The translations under genes and the position numbers were made by a program. The notes under the pieces were generated by a model. That model was given only the letters and a program-made list of their open reading frames with translations. It was not told where the DNA came from and did no database searches. From assembly GCF_001942335.1 (NCBI RefSeq), contig NZ_MKKH01000011.1:1-64000 (forward strand): a DNA stretch of 64,000 bases, given 5' to 3'. Position 1 is the stretch's first letter. Every line of letters begins with the position of its first letter. The DNA is from Cellulosimicrobium sp. CUA-896. Its GTDB lineage: Bacteria > Actinomycetota > Actinomycetes > Actinomycetales > Cellulomonadaceae. Shown here one piece after another: positions 1 through 9,364 of the stretch.

Positions 1-1399
1 GCCGCGGCGCCGCGAGCGTCCGCGCTCCGCGTCGCCGCGCGCGCGCGACGCGCCCGGGCGGCGGCGCTGGCGCAGCCGCGGCGAGCTCGACGTCCTCGCC
101 CGCGCGGAGGTGCTCGACGCCGGTGCGCTCGGCCTCACCGTCCTGCTCGACGCGCTCGTCGCCGCCCACGAGACCGTGGCCGACGGGGCCCCGGCGCCCG
201 AGCCCGGCACGCCGGCGGGCGTGTCGGAGGTGCTCGCCATGATGTCCGGCGCGGCGCCCGTGCCGGGCACGCCGTCGGCCGCGCGCGCCGGTGCCGGACG
301 GGCGGCCCACGAGGAGACCGGGGACGGCGGAGGGGAGTTCGAGGTGATGTTCGTCGTCGACACCGCGCCTGGGGCCGGCCCGCGCGCGCCCGGCGACGGA
401 CCCGACCTCGCGGGACGCCTGCGGACCGGTCTGTCCGCGGTCGGCGACTCCGTCGTCGTCGTCGGGGGACACGCCCCGGCCGCCGCCTCCGACGCCACGG
501 ACGACCTCGGGACGGCGGCCGCCCACGAGGTGCGCGGCGGCCTCTGGCAGGCGCACGTGCACACCGACGACCCCGAGGCCGCCGTCGCCGTCGGCCGGGA
601 CGCGCTCGCGGACCTCGACGGCCCGGCCCTGCTGCGCCAGGTCCGGGTGCGCCACCTCGCGCGCGGGGACGGGCCCGGCCCCGACGCGGCGCTCGCGGCC
701 CCCGCGGCCGCGGCGGACGCCGCGGCACCACCGGCCGCCCCGGCGGACCCGACCGACGGCCGGGTCGGCGTCGTCGCCGTGACCTCCGCCCCGGGCCTCG
801 TCACGGAGCTCGCGCGGGCGGGAGCGGTCGTGCTGCTGCGCGAGCCGGGCACGGAGGTGGACGCGGCGGCGCTGCACCGCGCCGTGGTGGACGCCGGCGC
901 CCGGCACGTGCTGCTGCTCCCCGGCGCCGTGCTCGGTGCCGACGTCGTCGGCCACCTGCAGGACGCGGCCCGCGAGGACGGCGTCACGCGGGTCGACGTG
1001 GTCGACGCCCCGACGGACCTGCACGTGGTCGCGGCCCTCGCGGCGAGCCAGCTCGTCGAGCCCGGAGCCGGGCGGACCGGGGTCGAGGTCGCACGGTCGG
1101 CCGCAACGCACGTGCGCGTCGCGCGCGCCGTCGTCCCGGACGGGGCGGTCCCGGCCGGCGCGCTGCCGGCGGCCGTCGTGACGGTGGTCGCCGACCTGCT
1201 GGCCCGGCCCACGGAGGTGCTCACCGTGCTCGCCGACGACGACGTCGACCCCGTCCTGCTGCAGGCGGTGGGCGCGCGGGCGGCTGAGGAGGGGGCCGAG
1301 CCGGTCGTGCTCCGATCCGGGCGCCGGGGCGGCGGCCTGGTGCTCGGCGCGGAACCCCCGGCGGACGCCCGCGCCGGACGGACGGAGGAGCCGCGATGA
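1..1399 (+). CDS. DAK2-domain protein, FakA/DhaL-like (5' partial)
   Basis: The 5' end lies outside the window. The segment resembles the second half of the actinobacterial DAK2 family (related to fatty-acid kinase FakA and DhaL): the end of the DAK2 helix bundle (VLDAGALGLTVLLDAL, from 110) is followed by a FakA-type middle/C-terminal domain with a VGVVAVTSAPGL strand and a glycine-rich PGAVLGADVVGHL segment. FakA phosphorylates fatty acids bound to FakB; no FakB gene is visible here, so the substrate is unknown. The reading frame is continuous from 110; upstream of about position 84 the better match is in another frame, so a small indel is likely near 80-84. The stop overlaps the next start (ATGA at 1396), which supports translational coupling to recG, a common actinobacterial arrangement. 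Confidence 0.75.
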   Translation, partial: PRRRERPRSASPRARDAPGRRRWRSRGELDVLARAEVLDAGALGLTVLLDALVAAHETVADGAPAPEPGTPAGVSEVLAMMSGAAPVPGTPSAARAGAGRAAHEETGDGGGEFEVMFVVDTAPGAGPRAPGDGPDLAGRLRTGLSAVGDSVVVVGGHAPAAASDATDDLGTAAAHEVRGGLWQAHVHTDDPEAAVAVGRDALADLDGPALLRQVRVRHLARGDGPGPDAALAAPAAAADAAAPPAAPADPTDGRVGVVAVTSAPGLVTELARAGAVVLLREPGTEVDAAALHRAVVDAGARHVLLLPGAVLGADVVGHLQDAAREDGVTRVDVVDAPTDLHVVAALAASQLVEPGAGRTGVEVARSAATHVRVARAVVPDGAVPAGALPAAVVTVVADLLARPTEVLTVLADDDVDPVLLQAVGARAAEEGAEPVVLRSGRRGGGLVLGAEPPADARAGRTEEPR

Positions 1400-3740
1400 C
1401 CGAGCCGACCGAGCCGACCGAGCGGACCCACGGCTCCGCGCCCTCGCCGACCACGGACGTCGCGACCGGCCGACCGACCGACCGGCTCGCCGAGCCGCTG
1501 ACGCGGGCGCTCGGTGCACGCAGCGCCAACCCCCTCGCGAAGCTCGGCCTGCGCACGGTCGGCGACCTGCTGCGCCACTACCCGCGCCGGTACGGCGACC
1601 CGGGCACGCTCACCGACCTCGCGGGGCTCGCCCTCGGCGAGCACGTGACGATCGTGGCGCAGGTGCGCAGCACGACGGTGCGCCGCATGCGCAACCGGCC
1701 GGGCGCCATCCTCGAGGCCGTCGTCACCGACGGGCCGCGACAGCTGTCGCTGACGTTCTTCGCCAAGAGCCCGAACGCGCTGCGCTACCACGAGCAGCGC
1801 CTGGCCGCGGGTCGGCTCGGCCTCTTCACGGGCGTCGTCGGCGACTACCGCGGCACGCGACAGCTCACGCACCCCGACTACCGCATCATCGGCATGGACG
1901 ACGACGCGGAGGACGCCGAGAGCGCGGTGCTCGAGGCGAGCCGGCCCATCCCGATCTACCCGGCGAGCGCGAGCATCCCGAGCTGGAAGATCCAGCCCGC
2001 CGTGCGCACGGTGCTCGACCCGCTGCGCGAGGAGGACGTCCCGGACCCGGTCCCGGACGCGGTGCGCGCGCAGCACGGGCTGGGGACGCGGCTCGAGGCG
2101 CTGCGCGACGTGCACGAGCCGTACGACGAGCAGCAGTGGCGGCGCGGCCGTGACCGGCTGCGCTACGAGGAGGCGTTCGTGCTCCAGGCCGCCCTCGCGC
2201 AGCGCCGGGCGCGGGCCGAGGCGGAGCCCGCGACGGCGCGTCCGCCGCGCGCGCGGGGGAGGGCGGGATCCTCGCCGACTTCGACGCGTCCCTGCCCTTC
2301 ACGCTGACCCGCGGGCAGCGCGAGGTGGGCGACGAGGTCGCCGCGGACCTCGCGCGGTCCCGTCCGATGCAGCGGCTGCTGCAGGGCGAGGTCGGCTCCG
2401 GCAAGACGGTCGTCGCGCTGCGGGCGATGCTCCAGGTCGTCGACGCCGGCGGGCAGGCCGCGCTGCTGGCCCCGACGGAGGTGCTCGCCGCGCAGCACGC
2501 GCGCACGCTGCGCGCGCTCCTCGGCCCGCTCGCCGAGGGCGGCCTCCTCGGCGGCGCCGAGCACGGGACGCGCGTCGCGCTGCTCACCGGTTCGCTCGGC
2601 GCGGCGGCGCGCAAGGAGGCCCTGCTCGACGCGGCGAGCGGCGCGGCGGGCATCGTCGTGGGGACCCACGCGCTGCTGTCCGAGCACGTGCAGTTCGCCG
2701 ACCTGGGGCTCGTCGTCGTCGACGAGCAGCACCGGTTCGGCGTCGAGCAGCGCGACGCCCTGCGCGCCAAGGCGCGCACGAGCCCGCACCTGCTCGTCAT
2801 GACCGCGACACCGATCCCGCGCACCGTCGCGATGACCGTCTTCGGCGACCTGGAGACGTCCGCGCTCACGGAGGTGCCCGCCGGGCGGTCGGGGATCACC
2901 ACGCACGTGGTGCCTGCGGGCAACCCGGCGTGGGTGGAGCGCACGTGGGCGCGCGTGCGCGAGGAGGTCGACGCCGGCCACCGCGCGTACGTGGTGTGCG
3001 CGCGCATCCATCCCGACGAGCCGGACGCCGCGTCGCGCGGGCCGGCGACCGGCGTCGGCGACTTCGACGACGTGCCCGACTTCCTCCTGGAGGAGCCGGG
3101 CGGCGGAGCCGGCGAGGACCGCGCGCCGCTGCGGGCGGTGCTCGAGGTGGCCGAGGAGCTGCGGGGCAACCCGCGCCTGGCGGGTCTGTCCGTCGGGGTG
3201 CTGCACGGTCAGATGCCGCCCGCGGACAAGGAGGCGGTGATGGCCGCGTTCGCGTCCGGCGAGGTGCAGGTCCTCGTGTCGACGACGGTCGTCGAGGTGG
3301 GCGTCGACGTGCCGGAGGCCACGGTCATGGTCGTGCACGACGCCGACCGGTTCGGCATCTCCCAGCTCCACCAGCTCCGCGGGCGCGTCGGTCGCGGGAC
3401 CGCGCCCGGCCTGTGCCTCCTCGTCTCCACGGCACAGCCGGGTACCCCGGCGGCGACGCGCGTCGAGACGCTCGCCCGCACGACGGACGGCTTCGAGCTC
3501 GCGACGGTCGACCTCGAGCTGCGCAGCGAGGGCGACGTGCTCGGCGCCGCGCAGTCGGGACGCGCGAGCTCGCTGCGGCTCCTGCGCGTCGTCAAGGACG
3601 CCGACGTCATCGCGACCGCCCGTGCCGACGCCGCGGCCGTCGTCGCCGCCGACCCGGAGCACGCGACGCACCCCGCGCTCGACCGCGCCATCCACGAGCA
3701 GCTCGACCCCGAGCGCGAGGAGTTCCTCGAGCGGGCGTGA
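1396..3740 (+). CDS. recG: ATP-dependent DNA helicase RecG (one frameshift)
   Basis: RecG is a superfamily 2 helicase that remodels stalled replication forks and Holliday junctions. The N-terminal wedge/OB part reads from ATG 1396 (KLGLRTVGDLLRHYPRRY near residue 50). The helicase part shows Walker A GEVGSGKTVVA (about residue 331), DEQH box VVVDEQHRFG, motif III MTATPIPRT, and motifs V/VI with RGRVGRG near 3385. The full product would be about 781 aa, normal for the family. The frame changes between 2240 and 2262, inside a run of G and C just before GGILADFDASLPFTLT; the direction is that of one missing base and no conserved residue is lost. I read this as sequence error. The ATGA overlap with the DAK2 gene suggests one operon. 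Confidence 0.93.
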
Positions 3741-3774
3741 CGACGCGCGGGCCGGACCCGTTGGCGCACGTGGC

Positions 3775-3780
3775 TACCCT
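3775..3780 (+). promoter_or_regulatory. -10 box (TACCCT) for leaderless rsmD
   Basis: TACCCT lies exactly 6 nt before GTG 3787, so transcription would start on the start codon. No clear -35 is present, and no Shine-Dalgarno sequence precedes the gene. It is one of a set of similarly placed boxes in this window. Confidence 0.5.
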
Positions 3781-3786
3781 GGGCGC

Positions 3787-4443
3787 GTGACGAGGATCGT
3801 GGCGGGGACCGTGGGCGGGCGCACCATCCAGGTCCCGGCCCGGGGGACGCGGCCGACGAGCGACCGCGTGCGCGAGGCGATCTTCTCGCGGCTCGAGCAC
3901 CTCGGCGTCGTGGACGGTGCCCGGGTGCTCGACCTGTTCGCGGGCTCGGGAGCACTCGGCCTCGAGGCGGCGAGCCGCGGGGCGGCGTCCGTCACGCTCG
4001 TCGACTCGGCGCGCGTCGCCGTCGACGTGGCGCGCCGCAACGTCGCCACGCTCGCCCTGCCGGACGTGCGCGTCGTCGCGCAGTCCGCCGAGACGTTCGC
4101 CGCCGCGGCGGCGGGCGCGGCGGGGGGCGGTGACCTGCGGGGCGCCGACGGGGACCGGCCGTACCACCTCGTCTTCCTCGACCCCCCGTACGACCTCGGC
4201 GCGCAGGCGCTGGAGCGCGTCCTCGACCGCCTCGCGGTCCCCGGCGTGCTCGACCCGACGGCGGTGGTCGTGGTCGAGCGGTCGGCGCGCACCCCCGAGC
4301 CCGCGTGGCCGGCCGGGTGGGAGGTGCTCGCGAGCAAGGCCTACGGCGAGACCGCGGTCTGGTTCGCGGGTCCGGCCGTCGACGACGCGGACGAGGACGA
4401 CGAGGCCGCCGGGAGCGGGGTCGAGGGCGGCGCGCGCGCCTGA
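3787..4443 (+). CDS. rsmD: 16S rRNA (guanine966-N2)-methyltransferase RsmD
   Basis: RsmD methylates N2 of G966 in 16S rRNA of the 30S subunit, using SAM. The 218-aa product shows the start MTRIVAGTVGGR, SAM-binding motif I VLDLFAGSGALGLEA (residues 48-62), an acidic VTLVDSARVA motif II, and the catalytic motif IV FLDPPYD (residues 130-136). Start GTG 3787 is chosen from the family N-terminus; an upstream in-frame extension to 3622 lies inside recG and has no family match. The C-terminus has an acidic tail (DDADEDDEAAG). coaD follows 57 nt later; rsmD-coaD is a widely conserved pair. Confidence 0.93.
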   Translation: MTRIVAGTVGGRTIQVPARGTRPTSDRVREAIFSRLEHLGVVDGARVLDLFAGSGALGLEAASRGAASVTLVDSARVAVDVARRNVATLALPDVRVVAQSAETFAAAAAGAAGGGDLRGADGDRPYHLVFLDPPYDLGAQALERVLDRLAVPGVLDPTAVVVVERSARTPEPAWPAGWEVLASKAYGETAVWFAGPAVDDADEDDEAAGSGVEGGARA

Positions 4444-4488
4444 CCGGCGCACCCGGCACGCCTGCGGGGCCCGCGCCGGCCCGTGTAC

Positions 4489-4494
4489 TACCGT
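4489..4494 (+). promoter_or_regulatory. -10 box (TACCGT) for leaderless coaD
   Basis: TACCGT is followed by 6 nt (GACGAG) and then GTG 4501. The position matches the start-site geometry of leaderless actinobacterial mRNAs. No convincing -35 box is visible. Confidence 0.5.
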
Positions 4495-4500
4495 GACGAG

Positions 4501-4992
4501 GTGACCACAGCCGTCTGTCCCGGGTCGTTCGACCCGATCACCCTCGGCCACCTCGACATCGTCGCGCGCGCCCGGGCGCTCTTCGACGACGTCGTCGTCG
4601 GGGTCGCGCGGAACGCGTCGAAGAACGCCCTGCTGGGCGTCGACGAGCGCGTGCGGCTCGCGCGCCAGGCCGTCGAGCACGCGGGCCTGGACGGCGTCCG
4701 GGTCGAGGTCGTGCCGGGGCTGCTCGTCGACTTCTGCCGCGAGGTGGGCGCCACGGCGGTCGTCAAGGGGCTGCGCGGCGGCGCCGACTTCGACGCGGAG
4801 CTGCCCATGGCGCTCATGAACCGCCACCTCGCGGCGGTCGAGACCGTCTTCGTCGCGGGGGACTCCGCGCTGCAGCACGTCGCCTCGTCGCTCGTCAAGG
4901 ACATCGCGCGGCACGGGGGACCGGTGGACGACCTCGTCCCGCCGGGGGTCGGCGAGGCGGTCCGGGCCGCGTTCGCCCCCGAGGGACGTTGA
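4501..4992 (+). CDS. coaD: phosphopantetheine adenylyltransferase CoaD
   Basis: CoaD transfers AMP from ATP to 4'-phosphopantetheine, making dephospho-CoA, the penultimate step of CoA synthesis. The 163-aa product has the nucleotidyltransferase signature CPGSFDPITLGH (residues 6-17, TxGH motif), the basic KGLRGGADFDAE segment that binds substrate, and the C-terminal ASSLVKDIA motif. GTG 4501 was preferred over GTG 4483 because it gives the family start MTTAVCPGSFDP. The gene sits between rsmD and the coiled-coil gene, the usual actinobacterial order. Confidence 0.95.
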   Translation: MTTAVCPGSFDPITLGHLDIVARARALFDDVVVGVARNASKNALLGVDERVRLARQAVEHAGLDGVRVEVVPGLLVDFCREVGATAVVKGLRGGADFDAELPMALMNRHLAAVETVFVAGDSALQHVASSLVKDIARHGGPVDDLVPPGVGEAVRAAFAPEGR

Positions 4993-5026
4993 GCGACGGA
5001 CGAGCACGACGGGAAGGGCAGGACGG

Positions 5027-5617
5027 ATGAGCGAGCAGGGCGGGGCGCGGGCGCGGGTCGACGACGGGGGACGGGCCGGCGTGGAGGAGGCGCACGCCGG
5101 TCTCCACGCGATCCTCGACGACCTCGCGACCCTGATCGAGAACGCGCGGACCATGCCGATGTCGGCCTCCGTGCTCGTGCACCGCGGGGACGCGCTCGCG
5201 CTCGTCGACGAGCTGCGGGCGGCGCTCCCGGAGCAGCTCGCGCACGCCGACGAGGTCCTCGCGGAGGCGGACGCCGTCCTGGAGGACTCCCACCGCCAGG
5301 CGGAGGAGACGCTCGCCACGGCTCGTGCCCGCGCCCTCGAGCTCGTGCAGAAGGAGCAGGTCGTCGTGCAGGCGCAGTCGCGCGCGCACGAGATCGTGGA
5401 GGAGGCCGAGCGGTCCGCGGAGGCGCTGCGCCGCGACGCCGACGACTACTGCGACCGCCAGCTGGCCGACTTCGAGGTCGACCTCGGCAAGGTCCTGGCC
5501 CAGGTCCAGGCGGGCCGCGCCAAGCTCGCGGGCCGGCTCGAGGGGGCGCTCCCCGCCGCGCCGTCGCCGTTCCCGAGCACGATGGCGCCGCGCGGGCCGG
5601 AACGGGCCTCCCGCTAG
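5027..5617 (+). CDS. coiled-coil protein, DivIVA/ATP-synthase-b-like
   Basis: The 196-aa product has no signal peptide or membrane segment. After about 60 residues it becomes a long alpha-helical coiled coil (residues about 65-175; heptad-rich AHADEVLAEADAVLEDSHRQ and ARAHEIVEEAERSAEALR-like stretches), then a proline-rich tail. Annotation pipelines often call this family an ATP synthase subunit B or cell-division initiation homologue, and an equivalent sits next to the DUF177-rnc-fpg cluster in mycobacteria (Rv2927c). The resemblance to DivIVA suggests a scaffold role at the membrane or septum, which is inference. The start ATG 5027 has the purine-rich GGAAGGGCAGGACGG before it. Confidence 0.7.
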   Translation: MSEQGGARARVDDGGRAGVEEAHAGLHAILDDLATLIENARTMPMSASVLVHRGDALALVDELRAALPEQLAHADEVLAEADAVLEDSHRQAEETLATARARALELVQKEQVVVQAQSRAHEIVEEAERSAEALRRDADDYCDRQLADFEVDLGKVLAQVQAGRAKLAGRLEGALPAAPSPFPSTMAPRGPERASR

Positions 5618-5665
5618 GGCCCCGGCCGCGGGGTTCCGTCGGCTGGTGCCGGGCGCCGGACGACG

Positions 5666-5696
5666 TTGGCGCCCGGTGCCCCGCGTGCCCTAAGAT
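5666..5696 (+). promoter_or_regulatory. sigma-70-like promoter of the DUF177-rpmF-rnc-mutM operon
   Basis: TTGGCG (5666-5671) and TAAGAT (5691-5696) are separated by 19 nt, slightly longer than ideal. They sit in the gap after the coiled-coil gene and before the DUF177 gene. No other promoter is evident before rpmF, rnc or mutM. Confidence 0.45.
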
Positions 5697-5836
5697 CGTC
5701 CTTTGGGCTCGGCGCACCCGCCAGCGGTTGCGCCCGGCGGCCGACCGCCGTCCTCCGCCCGAGCACCGTACCGAACCTCCCGCCGTGGGAGCCGATCCTG
5801 GAGCGCGCCATCGCCACCGAGAAGACGTCGCCGCTC

Positions 5837-6394
5837 GTGCTGGACACGCACGAGCTCGGTCGGCGACCCGGCAGCATGCGGCCCGTCCACCGGACGGTGG
5901 CCGCGCCGGCCGACCTGGGTACCGCCGTCATCGGCATCCCCGAGGGCAGCGAGCTCGAGCTCGACCTGCGCCTCGAGGCGGTGATGGAGGGCGTCCTCGT
6001 CTCCGGATCCGTCTCCGGCCGTGCGGTCGGCGAGTGCGTCCGGTGCCTCGACGAGGTCACCGAGGACGTGCGCGTCGACCTCGCCGTGCTCTTCTCGTAC
6101 GCGGAGCGCACGAAGGCCGCCGAGGACTCGGGCGACGACCTCGAGAACGCCGAGGACGTGTACGAGCTCGACGGCGACCTCGCCGACATCGAGCCCGCGC
6201 TACGGGATTCCGTGGTGACTGCACTACCATTCAGTCCGGTGTGCCGGCCGGACTGCCCGGGCCTCTGCTCCGAGTGCGGCGTCCGTCTCGCGGACGACCC
6301 GGGGCACGCACACGAACTGGTCGACCCCAGGTGGTCGGCGCTGGAGAGCATGTTCGACACCTCGAACGTGTCCGACGAGACGAAAGAGAGCTAG
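5837..6394 (+). CDS. DUF177 (YceD) family protein, RpmF partner
   Basis: YceD/DUF177 proteins are nearly always encoded directly upstream of rpmF, as here (2-nt gap), and are implicated in ribosomal RNA or 50S metabolism. Family marks are [13 protein letters not shown] at the N-terminus, the CxxC pair [10 protein letters not shown], and a cysteine-rich C-terminus [13 protein letters not shown]. The start is unresolved: the conserved part begins just before GTG 5837 (SPLV precedes it), there is no NTG codon between 5704 and 5837 in frame other than CTG 5798, and TTG 5666 lies on the promoter. A lost base in the 5' end is possible. The true gene is probably about 15 residues longer. Confidence 0.82.
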   Translation: MLDTHELGRRPGSMRPVHRTVAAPADLGTAVIGIPEGSELELDLRLEAVMEGVLVSGSVSGRAVGECVRCLDEVTEDVRVDLAVLFSYAERTKAAEDSGDDLENAEDVYELDGDLADIEPALRDSVVTALPFSPVCRPDCPGLCSECGVRLADDPGHAHELVDPRWSALESMFDTSNVSDETKES

Positions 6395-6396
6395 CC

Positions 6397-6591
6397 GTGG
6401 CTGTTCCGAAGCGCAAGATGTCGCGCAGCAACACCCGTGCGCGTCGTTCGCAGTGGAAGACGACCGCCGCGAACCTCACCACCTGCCCGCAGTGCAAGGG
6501 CGACAAGCTGTCGCACGCCGCGTGCCCGACGTGCGGCACCTACAAGGGCCGCCAGTACGCCGAGGCGCTGCGCTCCGAGCACGCAGGCTGA
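6397..6591 (+). CDS. rpmF: 50S ribosomal protein L32
   Basis: This is a 64-aa zinc-binding L32, part of the large subunit near the exit tunnel. It reads [20 protein letters not shown], then two CxxC pairs (Cys30/Cys33 and Cys43/Cys46), marking the zinc-containing paralogue rather than the zinc-free form. It starts 2 nt after the DUF177 stop and ends 5 nt before rnc, so the three are almost certainly cotranscribed. Confidence 0.97.
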   Translation: MAVPKRKMSRSNTRARRSQWKTTAANLTTCPQCKGDKLSHAACPTCGTYKGRQYAEALRSEHAG

Positions 6592-6596
6592 GGCGC

Positions 6597-7349
6597 GTGG
6601 CACCGGCTGCACCGGCAACCGGTCTGCTCGAGAAGCTCGGGGTCCCGCTGGACCCCGAGCTTCTCGTGCTTGCGCTCACGCACCGGTCGTTCGCCCACGA
6701 GAACGGCGGCATCCCGACGAACGAGCGCCTCGAGTTCCTCGGGGACACCGTGCTCGGTCTCGTGGTGACGGAGACGCTGTACCGACGCCACCCGGACCTG
6801 TCCGAGGGCGAGCTCGCCAAGATGCGTGCCGCCACGGTCTCCCAGAAGTCGCTCGCCGTCATCGCGCGGGCGCTGGACCTCGGGCGGTTCGTGCTGCTCG
6901 GCAAGGGTGAGATCCGCACGCGCGGCAACGACAAGGACTCGATCCTGTCCGACACGGTGGAGGCGCTCATCGGCGCGGTCTACCTGAGCCACGGCCTCGA
7001 GCCCGCCCGCGAGCTGGTGCTGCGGCTCGTCGAGCCGCGGCTCGCCGCGGCGGCGGACCTCGGTGCCGGGCTGGACTGGAAGACGTCCCTGCAGGAGGCC
7101 GCGGCCGCCGCCGGGATGAGCGCTCCCGCGTACTCGAGCGACGCCGTCGGGCCCGACCACGCGCGCGTGTTCACGTCGTACGTGCACCTCGACGGGCGCC
7201 TGTACGGCACGGGCAGCGGCACGGCCAAGAAGTACGCCGAGCAGGAGGCGGCGGAGCGCGCCTACCGGACGCTCGCCGTCGAGCAGGCGCAGCGTGCCGC
7301 CGCGGCCGCCGGCAGCACGGACGAGACGGCCGAGCCGGCGGGTGCCTGA
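6597..7349 (+). CDS. rnc: ribonuclease III
   Basis: RNase III cuts double-stranded RNA and releases 16S and 23S rRNA precursors. The 250-aa product carries the catalytic signature [13 protein letters not shown] (residues 42-54), the second acidic site [12 protein letters not shown], and a C-terminal double-stranded RNA-binding domain (about residues 160-228) with [15 protein letters not shown]. Start GTG 6597 gives a normal N-terminus; longer in-frame readings overlap rpmF. Its last 8 nt overlap the mutM start, pointing to coupled translation; the rnc-mutM pair is typical of actinobacteria. Confidence 0.95.
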   Translation: MAPAAPATGLLEKLGVPLDPELLVLALTHRSFAHENGGIPTNERLEFLGDTVLGLVVTETLYRRHPDLSEGELAKMRAATVSQKSLAVIARALDLGRFVLLGKGEIRTRGNDKDSILSDTVEALIGAVYLSHGLEPARELVLRLVEPRLAAAADLGAGLDWKTSLQEAAAAAGMSAPAYSSDAVGPDHARVFTSYVHLDGRLYGTGSGTAKKYAEQEAAERAYRTLAVEQAQRAAAAAGSTDETAEPAGA

Positions 7350-8291
7350 GCTCCCCGAGGTCGAGACCGTCCGCGACGGCCTCGCCCGCCACGTGCTGGG
7401 TCGCGTCGTGACGGACGTCGAGGTGCTGCGCGACTACAGCGTGCGCCGGCACGAGGGCGGTCCCCGCGACTTCCGCGACCAGCTCGTCGGTCAGCGGCTG
7501 GACGCGGCCGCGCGCCGCGGCAAGTTCCTCTGGCTGCCGCTGCGCCCCACGGGCGCGTACGGCGCACCCGCCGACGAGCGGCCCGCGGCCGCGCTGCTGG
7601 CGCACCTCGCATGTCGGGGCAGCTCCTCGTCCGTTCCGGCCCGGACCGCGAGCCGCGGTCGTCCCACCTGCGCGTGCGCCTGCTGCTCGAGCCGGAGGGC
7701 GGCGGCGAGGCGTCGGCCCTGGACTTCGTCGACCAGCGGACGTTCGGGCACCTGTCGGTCCAGGACCTCGTCCCGACGCCCGACGGCGCGCCCGGGGGTC
7801 TCGGTACGGAGCTCGCCGCCGTCCCCGAGCCCGTCGCGCACATCGCGCGCGACCTGCTCGACCCCGCACTGCGCCGCGACGACGTCGTGGCCGCGATCCG
7901 CCGCCGCCGGACCGGCGTCAAGCGCGCGCTGCTCGACCAGACGGTCGTCTCCGGCGTGGGCAACATCTACGCCGACGAGGCGCTGTGGCGCGCCCGGCTC
8001 CACTACGCGCGCGCCACGGACACCCTGCGCCGCCCCGAGGCGCACCGCCTGCTCGACGCCGCCGCCGAGGTGATGGGCGAGGCGCTCGTCCAGGGCGGCA
8101 CGAGCTTCGACGCGCTCTACGTCAACGTGAACGGGCAGTCGGGGTACTTCTCCCGCTCGCTCGCCGTGTACGGGCAGGAGGGGGAGCCGTGCCCGCGGTG
8201 CGGTACCGCCGTGCGCCGCGACGAGTTCATGAACCGCTCGTCGTACACGTGCCCGCGCTGCCAGCCGCGTCCCCGCAACGGGCGCTGGTGA
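7342..8291 (+). CDS. mutM: formamidopyrimidine-DNA glycosylase MutM/Fpg (one frameshift)
   Basis: MutM removes 8-oxoguanine and formamidopyrimidines from DNA and nicks the abasic site. After the start GTG the product begins [13 protein letters not shown], so the catalytic Pro and Glu are intact. The helix-two-turn-helix part ([15 protein letters not shown]) and the C-terminal zinc finger ([19 protein letters not shown], then CPRC) are present. The frame changes at about 7609: the expected HLGMSGQLLV requires CTCGGCATG where CTCGCATG is written, so a single G is missing. Corrected length is about 316 aa. GTG 7342 overlaps the rnc stop by 8 nt. The gene ends 21 nt from the convergent dehydrogenase. 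Confidence 0.92.
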
Positions 8292-8312
8292 CCCGACGGC
8301 CCGCCCGCCTCG

Positions 8313-9253
8313 TCAGCGCTCGACGACGTTGCGCAGCGGCCTGCCGGCGCGCAGGTTCTCCAGGTTCTCCTGCACGAGCGACGACGCGCCCTGCGGGCGG
8401 TTGCCCGCCATGTGGGGCGTGAGGACGAGCCGCGGCGCGTCCCACAGGGGCGAGCCCGCCGGCAGCGGCTCCGTCTCCGTGACGTCGAGCGCCGCGCCGC
8501 CGAGGCGCCCGTCCCGCAGGCGGCGACGAGCGCGTCCTCGTCGACGGTCGCGCCGCGGCCGACGTTGACGAGCACGGCGTGCGCGGGCAGCTGGTCGATC
8601 CGCCGCGCGTCGAACGCGTGGCGGGTCGCGTCCGTCGCCGGCAGGAGCGAGACGAGGACGTCCGCGGTCGGGAGCAGGCCCGCCAGGTCGTCGTCGGTCA
8701 CGACGGGGTAGCCGTGCCGCTCGCCGCGGCTGCTCGCGACCCCGGTGACGCGAGCACCGAGCGCGGTGAGTAGCGGCGCCAGGCGCGCCGCGATGGACCC
8801 GAAGCCCCACACCACGACGTGGGCCCCGTCGAGCGTGTACCGCCGGGCGGTGACCGGGTCGGCCTGCGCGGCGGCGTGCCGCACGTCCCACCGGTGCTCG
8901 CGCTGGGCGGCCCCGAGCTCGTCGAGGTGGCGCACCACCGCGAGCACGAGCGCCAGCGCGTGCTCGGCCACCGGGCCGTCGTGGAGCGAACGCCCCGACG
9001 TGATCGTCACCCCGGGGGCGAAGCCTGCGGCGAGCACGGCGTCGGGCCCCGCCGCGAGCGTCTGCACCCAGCGCAGCCGCTCGAGACGCCGGGCGGCGTC
9101 GGCGAGGTTGTCGCCGGAGTTCGACCACGCGACGAGCACGTCCGCGTCGAGCGCACCGTCGGGCAGCGGCGCGCCCGGGTCGTACGCGACGACCTCGTCC
9201 CCGGGGGAGGGACGCACGTCGAGGTCGATGGTGTCGGGGACGAGGATCTTCAC
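8313..9253 (-). CDS. D-isomer 2-hydroxyacid dehydrogenase (one frameshift)
   Basis: Members reduce 2-keto acids or oxidise D-2-hydroxyacids with NAD(P)H. The product (about 313 aa) has the Rossmann motif VVVWGFGSIAARL, the catalytic Arg segment VNVGRGATVDEDALV, and the catalytic His in LTPHMAGN near the end. GTG 9253 (MKILVPDTIDLDV) is preferred because a GGAG sequence sits 8 nt upstream; GTG 9262 is the alternative. The frame breaks near 8520, where one C of a CCC run is missing: AALRDGRLGGAALDV is restored by adding it. The substrate cannot be told from sequence. It lies 112 nt downstream of cydC on the same strand, and a TACGTT box near 9310 could give it its own promoter. Confidence 0.85.
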
Positions 9254-9364
9254 GGGCGTCACTCCAGCGCGTCGGGCGGTGCCCGGCGGTGGCCCGGGCC
9301 CGGCGAACGTACCAGCGGGATCGTGCGCCCACCCGGTGACCGGGACCGGCCCGGGGCGTCGCCG

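Noticed and set aside
5666-5668. TTG 5666 as start of the DUF177 gene
   Set aside because: It coincides with the -35 box of a plausible promoter and adds 57 residues with no family match.
1396-8291. Programmed frameshifting in recG or mutM
   Set aside because: No slippery heptamer with a downstream structure is seen, the families do not use it, and many unrelated genes in the window show the same type of lost base.
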